Shown here piece by piece: positions 1 to 4,794 of a DNA stretch of 6,736 bases. The translations under genes were made by a program, and so were the position numbers. Under the pieces are notes generated by a model. It saw nothing but the letters and a program-made list of their open reading frames with translations. It was not told the DNA's origin and ran no database searches. How positions within the stretch are numbered: position 1 is the stretch's first letter; each line of letters starts with the position of its first letter. Origin of the DNA: Candidatus Kerfeldbacteria bacterium (lineage in GTDB: Bacteria; Patescibacteriota; Patescibacteriia; UBA9570); contig JACQPW010000086.1 of assembly GCA_016207285.1 (NCBI GenBank), forward strand, positions 1 through 6,736, given 5' to 3'.

Positions 1-717
1 CGCCGGGCGTTTGTGGCGCCCAAAGGTAAAGTATTGGTATCGCTGGATTATTCACAAATTGAATTACGCATTATTGCTCATCTGGCCACAGACAAAACGT
101 TTATTGATGGGTTCAAACGGGGGGCAGACATTCACACCCAAACAGCCGCCGAGATGAATGATGTAGTCGAAGCCGACGTGACGAAGGAGATGCGCCGCGC
201 GGCTAAATCAATCAACTTTGGTATTTTATATGGTATGGGCGCGTATGGATTATCGCGCGATGCCAAGATTTCAATGGAAGAAGCTAAACAATATCTGCAG
301 CGCTATTTTGCCTTACACCCAGCCATTGAACAGTACGTGAAGGACACCAAAGCCTTTGCATTGAAACATGGTTACGTAGAAACCTTATTTGGGCGACGGC
401 GTTATCTACCAGATATGCAATCGGGTATGCAGCAAGTGCGAGCTGCGGCTGAACGAGCTGCCATCAATATGCCGGCTCAGGGTACGGCAGCGGATATCAT
501 TAAAAAAGCGATGTTAGCCGTCGCTACCAAACTGCAAGCCAAAGGGATGCACTCTATTATGTTGCTGCAGGTGCATGATGAGTTAGTGTTTGAGGTAGAA
601 GAAAAATATGCTGAAGCGGAAGCTAAGCAGATTCAAGAGATCATGGAAACGGTTGTTACCTTGAAGGTACCGTTACTAGTGGATGTCGGTATTGGTAAAA
701 ACTGGAACGAATTATAG
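1..717 (+). CDS. polA: DNA polymerase I, C-terminal polymerase domain (5'-truncated by window)
   Basis: This is the end of a family A DNA polymerase, which fills gaps and replaces RNA primers during replication and repair. The reading frame is open from base 1, so the gene starts outside the window; the GTG at base 13 is an internal valine codon, not a start. Motif A reads DYSQIELR, with the first metal-binding aspartate at bases 46-48. Motif B is RRAAKSINFGILYG (about 193-234), with Lys, Phe and Tyr matching E. coli K758, F762 and Y766. The Phe is the form that disfavours dideoxynucleotides. Motif C is QVHDELVFE, with the second catalytic aspartate at 577-579. The protein ends in GIGKNWNEL, a usual PolA terminus. 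All expected catalytic residues of the fragment are present. The 5' nuclease and any 3'-5' exonuclease domain cannot be judged. There is no clear terminator after the TAG; a 104-bp gap follows. Confidence 0.97.
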   Translation, partial: RRAFVAPKGKVLVSLDYSQIELRIIAHLATDKTFIDGFKRGADIHTQTAAEMNDVVEADVTKEMRRAAKSINFGILYGMGAYGLSRDAKISMEEAKQYLQRYFALHPAIEQYVKDTKAFALKHGYVETLFGRRRYLPDMQSGMQQVRAAAERAAINMPAQGTAADIIKKAMLAVATKLQAKGMHSIMLLQVHDELVFEVEEKYAEAEAKQIQEIMETVVTLKVPLLVDVGIGKNWNEL

Positions 718-806
718 GGCACTAAACTCAATTGACTTTTATTGATCTTCCGCTAGGGTGCAGGGTGGAGGTTTTTGAACGTTGACAACTCACCCCTTCT
801 CTCCAG

Positions 807-813
807 CAGAGGA
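807..813 (+). promoter_or_regulatory. Shine-Dalgarno site of the oxidoreductase gene
   Basis: CAGAGGA lies 8 nt before the ATG at 822 and fixes that start. It is a better ribosome binding site than those of most neighbours, which have weak or no Shine-Dalgarno sequence. No convincing promoter pair was seen in the gap after polA: a TTGACA at 782-787 and a TTGACT at 732-737 lack a good -10 box at the right distance, so read-through from polA is possible. Confidence 0.6.
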
Positions 814-821
814 TTTAAACT

Positions 822-2066
822 ATGGCCATAGCTAAGACCGCCGTAGTGATCGGCGCTGGGATCGTGGGTGTACTCACGACCTGGCGTCTGCTTCAAGACG
901 GTTGGCACGTCATCCAACTCGAAGCGACAACGCTCGGGTCTGGATCATCTTCCCGATCGGCCGCTTGTGCGCGGCAGCAGTTCAGCACCGCCGCCAGTGT
1001 CCGTGCGATGATCCACAGTGTGCGCTGGTTCGAACGGTTCCAGCAGTGCTTCGGTGCTGCAGGACCGGCCATGCGCCAGGTGGGATATTTCTACCCCTAC
1101 TGGGAGCGAGACGCAACGGCCTTCACGGCCGCTCGGCAACTGGTGTGCGACCAGCAGGCCTGGGGTCTGCGCGATGTGGAACTGTGGGATCAGCCGAGCC
1201 TGATCCTGGAACGGTTCCCGTTCGTGAACCCGGATGGTCTGCTCGGTGCGCGCTTCTGCGGCACGGATGGCTTCTGCTTTCCGGACCGGATCTTCACCAC
1301 GGTCCACGCGCATTGCCTGCGTCATCCCCAGTTCGAGGTGCGCATGCAGTCGCCGGTGGTCGGCATCGAACACAGCAGTGGTCGCATCAGCGCCGTCACC
1401 ACGCCACAAGGCAAGGTGTCTGGTGATGTCTACATCAACTGCACCAACGCTTGGGCTACGCAGCTCGAGCGGCTGTTGCACGGTGACGACATTCGGACGC
1501 TACTGCCAGTGCAACCACTGCGGCGCTTCCTGTGGTTCTTCCCGGAATTCCGTGAGCAGCTCCTGGCTGCCCATGCCAACTTCGATCCGCTGCGTTTCCC
1601 GATGGTGGTACTGACCAACGGTGTCTACGCGCGTCCGGAAGGCCCGCAGGCCAATCAGTTGATGATGGGACACGCCCACACGCCTGACCCACACTGGAAC
1701 TTCACGCATGTGGATCAGGATGGATCGCGTCCAGAGTCCGACGATCTCGGTGAGGCTGCCTGGTTCTTGTTGGCAGAAGCTGTGCCGATCATGCAGTCTC
1801 GCTTCGGACCCACGACCACCGGCTTCTATGGGACGACGCCCAATCACCAGCCGTACATCTGTGCGGATAGCGCCTACGGCAACTGGTACCGCTCGGTGGG
1901 CTTCTCGGGGCATGGTGTGATGATGTCGCCATTTGCAGCGGATGCCATGGCGGCGTTGTTGAGGGGTGAGCAGACGGTGCAGACGGAAGCTGGTTCAGTG
2001 GACCTCGCGGTCTTCGGCCAGCACCGGGTGCAGACTGGCGTTCACGCAGAGACAGCGGTCCTGTGA
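822..2066 (+). CDS. FAD-dependent oxidoreductase, DAO (D-amino acid oxidase/sarcosine oxidase) family
   Basis: The 414-residue protein should bind FAD and oxidise an amine or amino acid C-N bond. The substrate cannot be read from the sequence. The N-terminal Rossmann fold shows VVIGAGIVG (residues 8-16), with an acidic Glu34 at the end of the second strand for the ADP ribose. This is followed by a SSSRSAACARQQFS segment (42-55) like that of sarcosine oxidase beta/dimethylglycine dehydrogenase relatives. NCTNAWA (206-212), TTGFYGTTPNHQPYI (332-346) and GFSGHGVMMSP (360-370) are the characteristic C-terminal DAO blocks that close over the flavin. No signal peptide or membrane segment is seen, so it is probably cytoplasmic. 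Sampled GC is about 58-67%, and the triplet TTA is absent from the whole coding strand, whereas TTA is a frequent Leu codon in holA. This suggests horizontal transfer from a GC-rich bacterium. No partner subunit gene lies nearby. Confidence 0.88.
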   Translation: MAIAKTAVVIGAGIVGVLTTWRLLQDGWHVIQLEATTLGSGSSSRSAACARQQFSTAASVRAMIHSVRWFERFQQCFGAAGPAMRQVGYFYPYWERDATAFTAARQLVCDQQAWGLRDVELWDQPSLILERFPFVNPDGLLGARFCGTDGFCFPDRIFTTVHAHCLRHPQFEVRMQSPVVGIEHSSGRISAVTTPQGKVSGDVYINCTNAWATQLERLLHGDDIRTLLPVQPLRRFLWFFPEFREQLLAAHANFDPLRFPMVVLTNGVYARPEGPQANQLMMGHAHTPDPHWNFTHVDQDGSRPESDDLGEAAWFLLAEAVPIMQSRFGPTTTGFYGTTPNHQPYICADSAYGNWYRSVGFSGHGVMMSPFAADAMAALLRGEQTVQTEAGSVDLAVFGQHRVQTGVHAETAVL

Positions 2067-2080
2067 CCGCTACTCCGCGC

Positions 2081-2115
2081 AGCAGCCGGGCGTTCCTTGC
2101 GAACTCCCGGCTGCT
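2081..2115 (+). terminator. Strong hairpin after the oxidoreductase gene, possible terminator
   Basis: AGCAGCCGGG (2081-2090) and CCCGGCTGCT (2106-2115) are perfectly complementary. Inside them GTTC (2092-2095) pairs with GAAC (2101-2104), separated by one C/T mismatch, so the stem is 14 bp with a 5-nt loop. It starts 14 nt after the TGA of the oxidoreductase gene. The downstream sequence TTCCCTATACTT is only partly T-rich, so this is either a weak intrinsic terminator or a 3'-end-protecting structure. It also contains the likely -35 region of holA. Confidence 0.6.
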
Positions 2116-2125
2116 TCCCTATACT
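2097..2125 (+). promoter_or_regulatory. Probable holA promoter giving a leaderless mRNA
   Basis: TTGCGA (2097-2102) and TATACT (2120-2125) are spaced by 17 bp. The -10 matches the consensus at 5 of 6 bases and the -35 at 4 of 6. Transcription would begin near base 2132, only about 3 nt before the holA ATG at 2135. There is no Shine-Dalgarno sequence, so translation would be leaderless or nearly so. The -35 lies in the loop and inner arm of the preceding hairpin. Confidence 0.5.
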
Positions 2126-2134
2126 TAAACTCCT

Positions 2135-3049
2135 ATGTTGCTTTTCTTGCATGGTCCAGACAGTTTCCGCCTGCACGAGCGCATCGTCGCGCTGCGGGCT
2201 GGGTTTGCGCAAAAATATGATGCCGGCGGTTTTAGTATTGAGACGTTACATGGTAAAGAAATCACGGCCGATACTCTGCCGAGTAAACTCTTAAGTAGCG
2301 GTTTGTTTACCCAAAAACGGTGCGTGGTGTTAACCGATATCTTTGCTCTGTCGGATAAGGTAGTTGAAGTGTTGATCCCTTTATTTGATCGCTTAGGTGA
2401 TGACACTATTTTGATTGTGACCGCCACTGAGTTACCAAAAACAGCTTCTCCACTGCGTGATCGTTTACTGCAAGCCGATAAAATAGAAATTTTTCCTTTA
2501 CTTGACGATACTGGTATTAGTCGGTGGTTAACACAGCGGGTGAAACAAGCTCATATTAAACTGGATGCGGCGGCTAATCATTACTTAGTCCATGCGGTTG
2601 GTAGTGATTTATGGCGGATGCACTCGGTAGTAGAACAGTTAGTGCATTACACGAAGACCATTACGTTGGCGGATGCTGAATTATTTGTTTCGTCACCACT
2701 GGACGACAACATTTTTCATTTAACAGATGCACTATCCGAGCGGAACACCAGTTTAGATTTGCGTTTATTGCATGATCAACTGGCTAATGGCGCCAGCCCA
2801 TTTTATGTATTGACTATGTTGTCACGCCAAATTACCATTTTGTTGCAAGTCAAGGCGGGCGGAGAAGCGGCTGCTAAATTGCATCCGTATGTCCAGAAGA
2901 AAGCCGCCAAACATGCGGAACGGTTTAGTAGTGCACAACTGACTACTATGTTTGGTCTCATTACCCAAGTGGATGAGAAAATGAAAACCACCAGCTTAGA
3001 GCCGGTGGTGATCTTAGATAAGCTGATAGCGGATTTACTTCTGCGCTAG
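2135..3049 (+). CDS. holA: DNA polymerase III delta subunit (clamp loader)
   Basis: The 304-residue protein matches HolA, the clamp-loader subunit that opens the beta sliding clamp. The N-terminus MLLFLHGPDSFRLHERI is the usual degenerate AAA+ start (hGpDxF/Yr), with no functional Walker A, as expected for delta. The middle carries SDLWRMHSVVEQLVHY (157-172), the family's 'D.W.l.nElekL' block, and FHLTDALSERN (194-204). The C-terminal collar region has RQITILLQVK (231-240) and HPYVQKKAAKHAERFSSAQL (250-269). Length is close to the family's usual 320-340, slightly short. The start at 2135 fits the homology and the promoter just upstream. The 3' end overlaps the convergent rpsT by 15 bp. Codon use is AT-leaning with frequent TTA leucines, unlike the preceding oxidoreductase. 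Confidence 0.93.
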   Translation: MLLFLHGPDSFRLHERIVALRAGFAQKYDAGGFSIETLHGKEITADTLPSKLLSSGLFTQKRCVVLTDIFALSDKVVEVLIPLFDRLGDDTILIVTATELPKTASPLRDRLLQADKIEIFPLLDDTGISRWLTQRVKQAHIKLDAAANHYLVHAVGSDLWRMHSVVEQLVHYTKTITLADAELFVSSPLDDNIFHLTDALSERNTSLDLRLLHDQLANGASPFYVLTMLSRQITILLQVKAGGEAAAKLHPYVQKKAAKHAERFSSAQLTTMFGLITQVDEKMKTTSLEPVVILDKLIADLLLR

Positions 3050-3301
3050 AGCGTTCAGCTGTTTCATCAGGCGAGATTTCTTACGGGCGCCGGTGTTGGC
3101 GTGTAAGGTGCCTTTCTGGACCGCTTTATCAATCGCTTTACAGGCCGCGAGTACTTGGGCGAGCGCAGTTTGCTCCTTCTGCTTGATGGCAGCGAGACTG
3201 GTTCTCGTCAATTCCTTGACGGCACGCCGGCGAGACCGGTTGCGGGCGGTGAGTTTAACGGTTTGTCGTATTGCCTTAAAGGCTGCTGCTTTGTGTGCCA
3301 T
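3035..3301 (-). CDS. rpsT: 30S ribosomal protein S20
   Basis: This 88-residue, very basic protein is the small-subunit protein bS20, which binds 16S rRNA. It begins MAHKAAAFKAIRQTVKLTARNRSRRRAVKELT, the typical S20 start, and contains the conserved DKAVQKGTLHANTGARKKSRLMKQLNAL block (residues 58-85). Length is normal for the family. An AGGA (plus-strand 3312-3315) sits 10 nt before the ATG and overlaps the region just after the stop of the upstream nucleotidyltransferase gene. The intergenic gap is 15 nt, so the two are probably cotranscribed. The stop codon lies inside the last codons of convergent holA. Confidence 0.96.
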   Translation of the reverse strand: MAHKAAAFKAIRQTVKLTARNRSRRRAVKELTRTSLAAIKQKEQTALAQVLAACKAIDKAVQKGTLHANTGARKKSRLMKQLNALAQK

Positions 3302-3311
3302 AGTTGTCGAA

Positions 3312-3315
3312 TCCT
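3312..3315 (-). promoter_or_regulatory. Shine-Dalgarno of rpsT
   Basis: AGGA on the minus strand lies 10 nt before the rpsT ATG and directly behind the stop codon of the upstream gene. This allows termination-reinitiation between the two genes. Confidence 0.5.
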
Positions 3316-3316
3316 A

Positions 3317-3697
3317 TCATAGCTTACTTGATTTGTAAATTTCCGGGTGAAAAGCCTCTAAGCGGATTACCTGGATAGCAGGATCAGGGGATTGAAAGTG
3401 AGGGGCTTGGTCGTAACCTAAACAGATGACATTTGGCTTGATTTCCTCAATAATCTCTTCCTTTTTAGCATAATCATCTAGCCCTAATCTGGCTTCATTC
3501 ACTTCTGGTACCGCTTGAATTTGCTCTAAACGTTGGGCTTCTGACTGCGTTGGACGGTGGCCCTTCACCTGATCTACATTATGGTCACGGGCGACCACTA
3601 CCACTAATCGATCGCCATATTTTTTGGCCTCACTCAAAAACCAGCGGTGCCCCGGGTGGAGTTTATCGAAGGTGCCGAAGACAAGGACGGTGATCAT
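3317..3697 (-). CDS. Cytidylyltransferase-like protein, archaeal-type FAD synthase (RibL) family
   Basis: The 126-residue protein is a single nucleotidyltransferase domain. It starts MITVLVFGTFDKLHPGH, with the HxGH nucleotide-binding motif at residues 14-17. It continues with VVVVARDHNVDQVKGHRPTQ (32-51) and IKPNVICLGYDQ (86-97), and ends in YKSSKL, the place of the family's ISST-like phosphate-binding motif. This pattern resembles archaeal RibL, which adenylates FMN to FAD, more than bacterial bifunctional RibF. Glycerol-3-phosphate cytidylyltransferase-like activity is an alternative. The ATG at 3697 was chosen because homology begins there. An ATG at 3715 in frame has a purine-rich AGGAAGGGG ahead of it and would add six residues (MVYNGL); the longer open frame to 3790 runs through a hairpin repeat and is unlikely. 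A TACAAT at 3709-3704 could be a -10 box for a leaderless start. It precedes rpsT, probably in the same operon. Confidence 0.85.
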   Translation of the reverse strand: MITVLVFGTFDKLHPGHRWFLSEAKKYGDRLVVVVARDHNVDQVKGHRPTQSEAQRLEQIQAVPEVNEARLGLDDYAKKEEIIEEIKPNVICLGYDQAPHFQSPDPAIQVIRLEAFHPEIYKSSKL

Positions 3698-3722
3698 CAG
3701 ACCATTGTACACCATCCCCTGA

Positions 3723-3746
3723 CCCCTTCCTATTTTAGGAGAGGGG
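3723..3746. repeat. Intergenic hairpin repeat between divergent promoters
   Basis: CCCCTTCCTA (3723-3732) and TAGGAGAGGGG (3736-3746) pair over 10 bp with one bulged G and a TTT loop. Neither strand has a T-run after it, so it is not a normal terminator. The C/T-rich, G/A-rich form looks like a dispersed intergenic repeat. A somewhat similar C/T-rich patch, TCACCCCTTCTCTCC, occurs at 790-804 before the oxidoreductase gene. Confidence 0.4.
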
Positions 3747-3762
3747 AAAGGTGTGAACGACC

Positions 3763-3790
3763 TTGACAAAAAATCACAGCAGCGTAACAT
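3763..3790 (+). promoter_or_regulatory. Promoter of the arginine leader/argF-argG operon
   Basis: A perfect -35 box TTGACA (3763-3768) is followed 16 bp later by TAACAT (3785-3790), a 4-of-6 match to the -10 consensus. Transcription would start near 3797, about 2 nt before the ATG of the leader peptide, so the leader would be translated from a leaderless mRNA. Confidence 0.6.
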
Positions 3791-3798
3791 GTCACAGT

Positions 3799-3861
3799 AT
3801 GTTTAGTTTATCTCAGTTACAGTTGAACGTCCGTCGTACTCTACGTCGTATTTACCCGTAG
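3799..3861 (+). CDS. Arginine-rich leader peptide of the argF-argG operon
   Basis: This 20-codon open frame reads MFSLSQLQLNVRRTLRRIYP and ends in TAG. Four of 20 residues are arginine, in two adjacent pairs coded CGT CGT at 3832-3837 and 3844-3849. The pairs sit a short distance before an RNA segment that can form either of two hairpins, as in the classical trp, his and leu leaders. Its job would be regulatory: ribosomes stall at the Arg codons when charged tRNA-Arg is scarce, and run on to the stop codon when it is plentiful. The stop codon at 3859-3861 lies inside the antiterminator strand. The frame is too short to be identified by homology. Support comes from the promoter, the Arg codons, their position relative to the RNA segments and the arginine biosynthesis genes downstream. 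Confidence 0.8.
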   Translation: MFSLSQLQLNVRRTLRRIYP

Positions 3862-3914
3862 GGAATTTTGCTTCGTTATTTAACTATAAGGGCTTCTCTA
3901 CGGGAAGCCCTTAT
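3839..3914 (+). promoter_or_regulatory. Four-segment transcription attenuator responding to arginine
   Basis: Segment 1, CTCTACG (3839-3845), can pair with segment 2, CGTAGGG (3857-3863), over 7 bp including one G-U. Segment 2 extended, CCCGTAGGGAA (3855-3865), can instead pair with segment 3, TTCTCTACGGG (3894-3904), over 11 bp with one G-U; this is the antiterminator. Segment 3 also belongs to the terminator stem ATAAGGGCTTC/GAAGCCCTTAT (3886-3896/3904-3914). The seven bases CTCTACG occur identically in segments 1 and 3, which is why they compete for segment 2. A ribosome stalled at the Arg codons leaves segment 2 free, so 2:3 forms and argF is transcribed. A ribosome at the stop codon covers segment 2, so the terminator forms. 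The structure is seen directly; the regulatory behaviour is inferred from known attenuators. Confidence 0.82.
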
Positions 3915-3922
3915 TTGTTTGT
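3886..3922 (+). terminator. Intrinsic terminator (attenuator) just before argF
   Basis: A perfect 11-bp stem, ATAAGGGCTTC (3886-3896) with GAAGCCCTTAT (3904-3914), has a 7-nt loop and is followed by TTGTTTGT. It ends about 8 nt before the argF ATG, so it must be bypassed for argF to be expressed. There is no gene upstream for it to terminate other than the leader peptide. Confidence 0.88.
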
Positions 3923-3929
3923 ATAACAT

Positions 3930-4787
3930 ATGTTTCATCTTCTCTCTACTCATGATCTCTCTACTCATCTGATCCACAATTGGATCCAACGCGCCGCTGA
4001 ATTTAAAGCTGGCACGTTATCAGACTGTGCTGTCGGAAAAACTGGAGTCTTCATCACCGATCGACCATCGTTACGGACGCGGGCTTCGTTTACGCTTGCC
4101 TTTGAAGCCTTAGGTGGCACGTTCCACTCGTTCTTGCCAGGTGAAATTGGTCTTGGTCAACGGGAAAGTACTAAAGATATTGCTGGCGTGCTTGGTAGTT
4201 ACTACGACATGATCATTGCTCGAGTTTACGAGCCAACAGACTTGGTTGTGCTCAGCCAACAGAGTGGTGTACCAGTAGTGAATGCACTCAGTAAGACAGA
4301 ACATCCAGCCCAAGCGCTCGCTGATATCTTTACTATTAGTGAATACTTTCACAATCCCGCGACGTTACACCTAGTCTATGTGGGTGATGCGAGTAACACG
4401 GCGCAATCATTATTGTTCTTGTGTGATCAACTTGGTTGGCAGTTCACCTTGACTGGGCCAGAGCCGTACCATTTTCCAACGCATTGTACCACTGATCTTA
4501 GTGTGTTAACGCAAGCCGACGTGGTGTACACCGACACCTGGGTATCGATGGGTCAGGAACCAGAAGCGCAAGCTCGCAATGCTGCGTTTGCACCCTACTA
4601 TCTCACTACCCAGCTATTTGAACAGGCCAAACCAACGGCTGTGTTTATGAATGATATGCCCATTCGTCGCGGTATCGAAGTCGACGACGCGGTGGTGGAC
4701 GGCCCACGTTCCATTATCTACCAGCAAGCAGAAAACCGTATCTACATGCAGATGGCCATTATCGAACATTTACTCACTCATCAATAA
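3930..4787 (+). CDS. argF: Ornithine carbamoyltransferase-like protein (arginine biosynthesis), altered HCLP motif
   Basis: The family transfers a carbamoyl group from carbamoyl phosphate to an amine; in arginine synthesis ornithine becomes citrulline. The 285-residue protein has the carbamoyl phosphate loop SLRTR (47-51), HPAQALAD (125-132), the second-domain loop VGDASNTAQS (151-160), the ornithine-binding SMG loop in DTWVSMGQE (202-210) and the C-terminal AENRIYMQMAII (267-278). The usual HCLP motif, whose Cys contacts ornithine, reads NDMP (241-244), with Asp242 in place of Cys. SLRTR rather than STRTR is also found in acetyl- and succinylornithine enzymes. The protein is shorter than the common 300-335 residues. 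Substrate is therefore less certain than family; the arginine context with argG 7 bp downstream favours ornithine or an acylated form. No Shine-Dalgarno precedes the ATG, which lies directly after the attenuator terminator. Confidence 0.85.
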   Translation: MFHLLSTHDLSTHLIHNWIQRAAEFKAGTLSDCAVGKTGVFITDRPSLRTRASFTLAFEALGGTFHSFLPGEIGLGQRESTKDIAGVLGSYYDMIIARVYEPTDLVVLSQQSGVPVVNALSKTEHPAQALADIFTISEYFHNPATLHLVYVGDASNTAQSLLFLCDQLGWQFTLTGPEPYHFPTHCTTDLSVLTQADVVYTDTWVSMGQEPEAQARNAAFAPYYLTTQLFEQAKPTAVFMNDMPIRRGIEVDDAVVDGPRSIIYQQAENRIYMQMAIIEHLLTHQ

Positions 4788-4794
4788 TACCAGT

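Noticed and set aside
752..771. Similarity of CTAGGGTGCAGGGTG (753-767) to CTAGGGGCAGGGTG (6099-6112)
   Set aside because: The match is short, has one indel and lacks the second hairpin arm at the first site, so chance is likely.
902..1426. Plus-strand open frame in another phase of the oxidoreductase gene
   Set aside because: It is Arg/Pro/Gly-rich shadow translation without family motifs, and the main frame is complete.
945..1481. Long open frame on the minus strand inside the oxidoreductase gene (also 1500-1913)
   Set aside because: These are expected in GC-rich coding sequence. They have no recognisable domains and lie opposite a gene with clear DAO motifs.
3698..3790. 31-residue extension of the nucleotidyltransferase
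   Set aside because: The added part translates a hairpin repeat (FTPFPSPKIGRGQG), while the nucleotidyltransferase fold begins at MITVLVFGTF.
3784..3795. Near-palindrome GTAACATGTCAC over the -10 box of the arginine leader
   Set aside because: It is short and has a mismatched pair; it gives no firm case for an operator beside the much stronger attenuator.
3839..3914. T-box or riboswitch as the explanation of the argF leader
   Set aside because: No T-box-like conserved bulge or other riboswitch core is visible, and the leader is only about 130 nt and contains a translated Arg-rich frame that explains the structure.
3922..3927. TATAAC as a -10 box for a separate argF promoter
   Set aside because: It lies 2 bp before the argF ATG, so transcription would start inside the gene, and no -35 box is correctly spaced.
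4651..4794. 48-residue N-terminal extension of ArgG
   Set aside because: It would overlap argF in another frame and contains no ArgG-like residues; homology starts shortly after the ATG at 4795.
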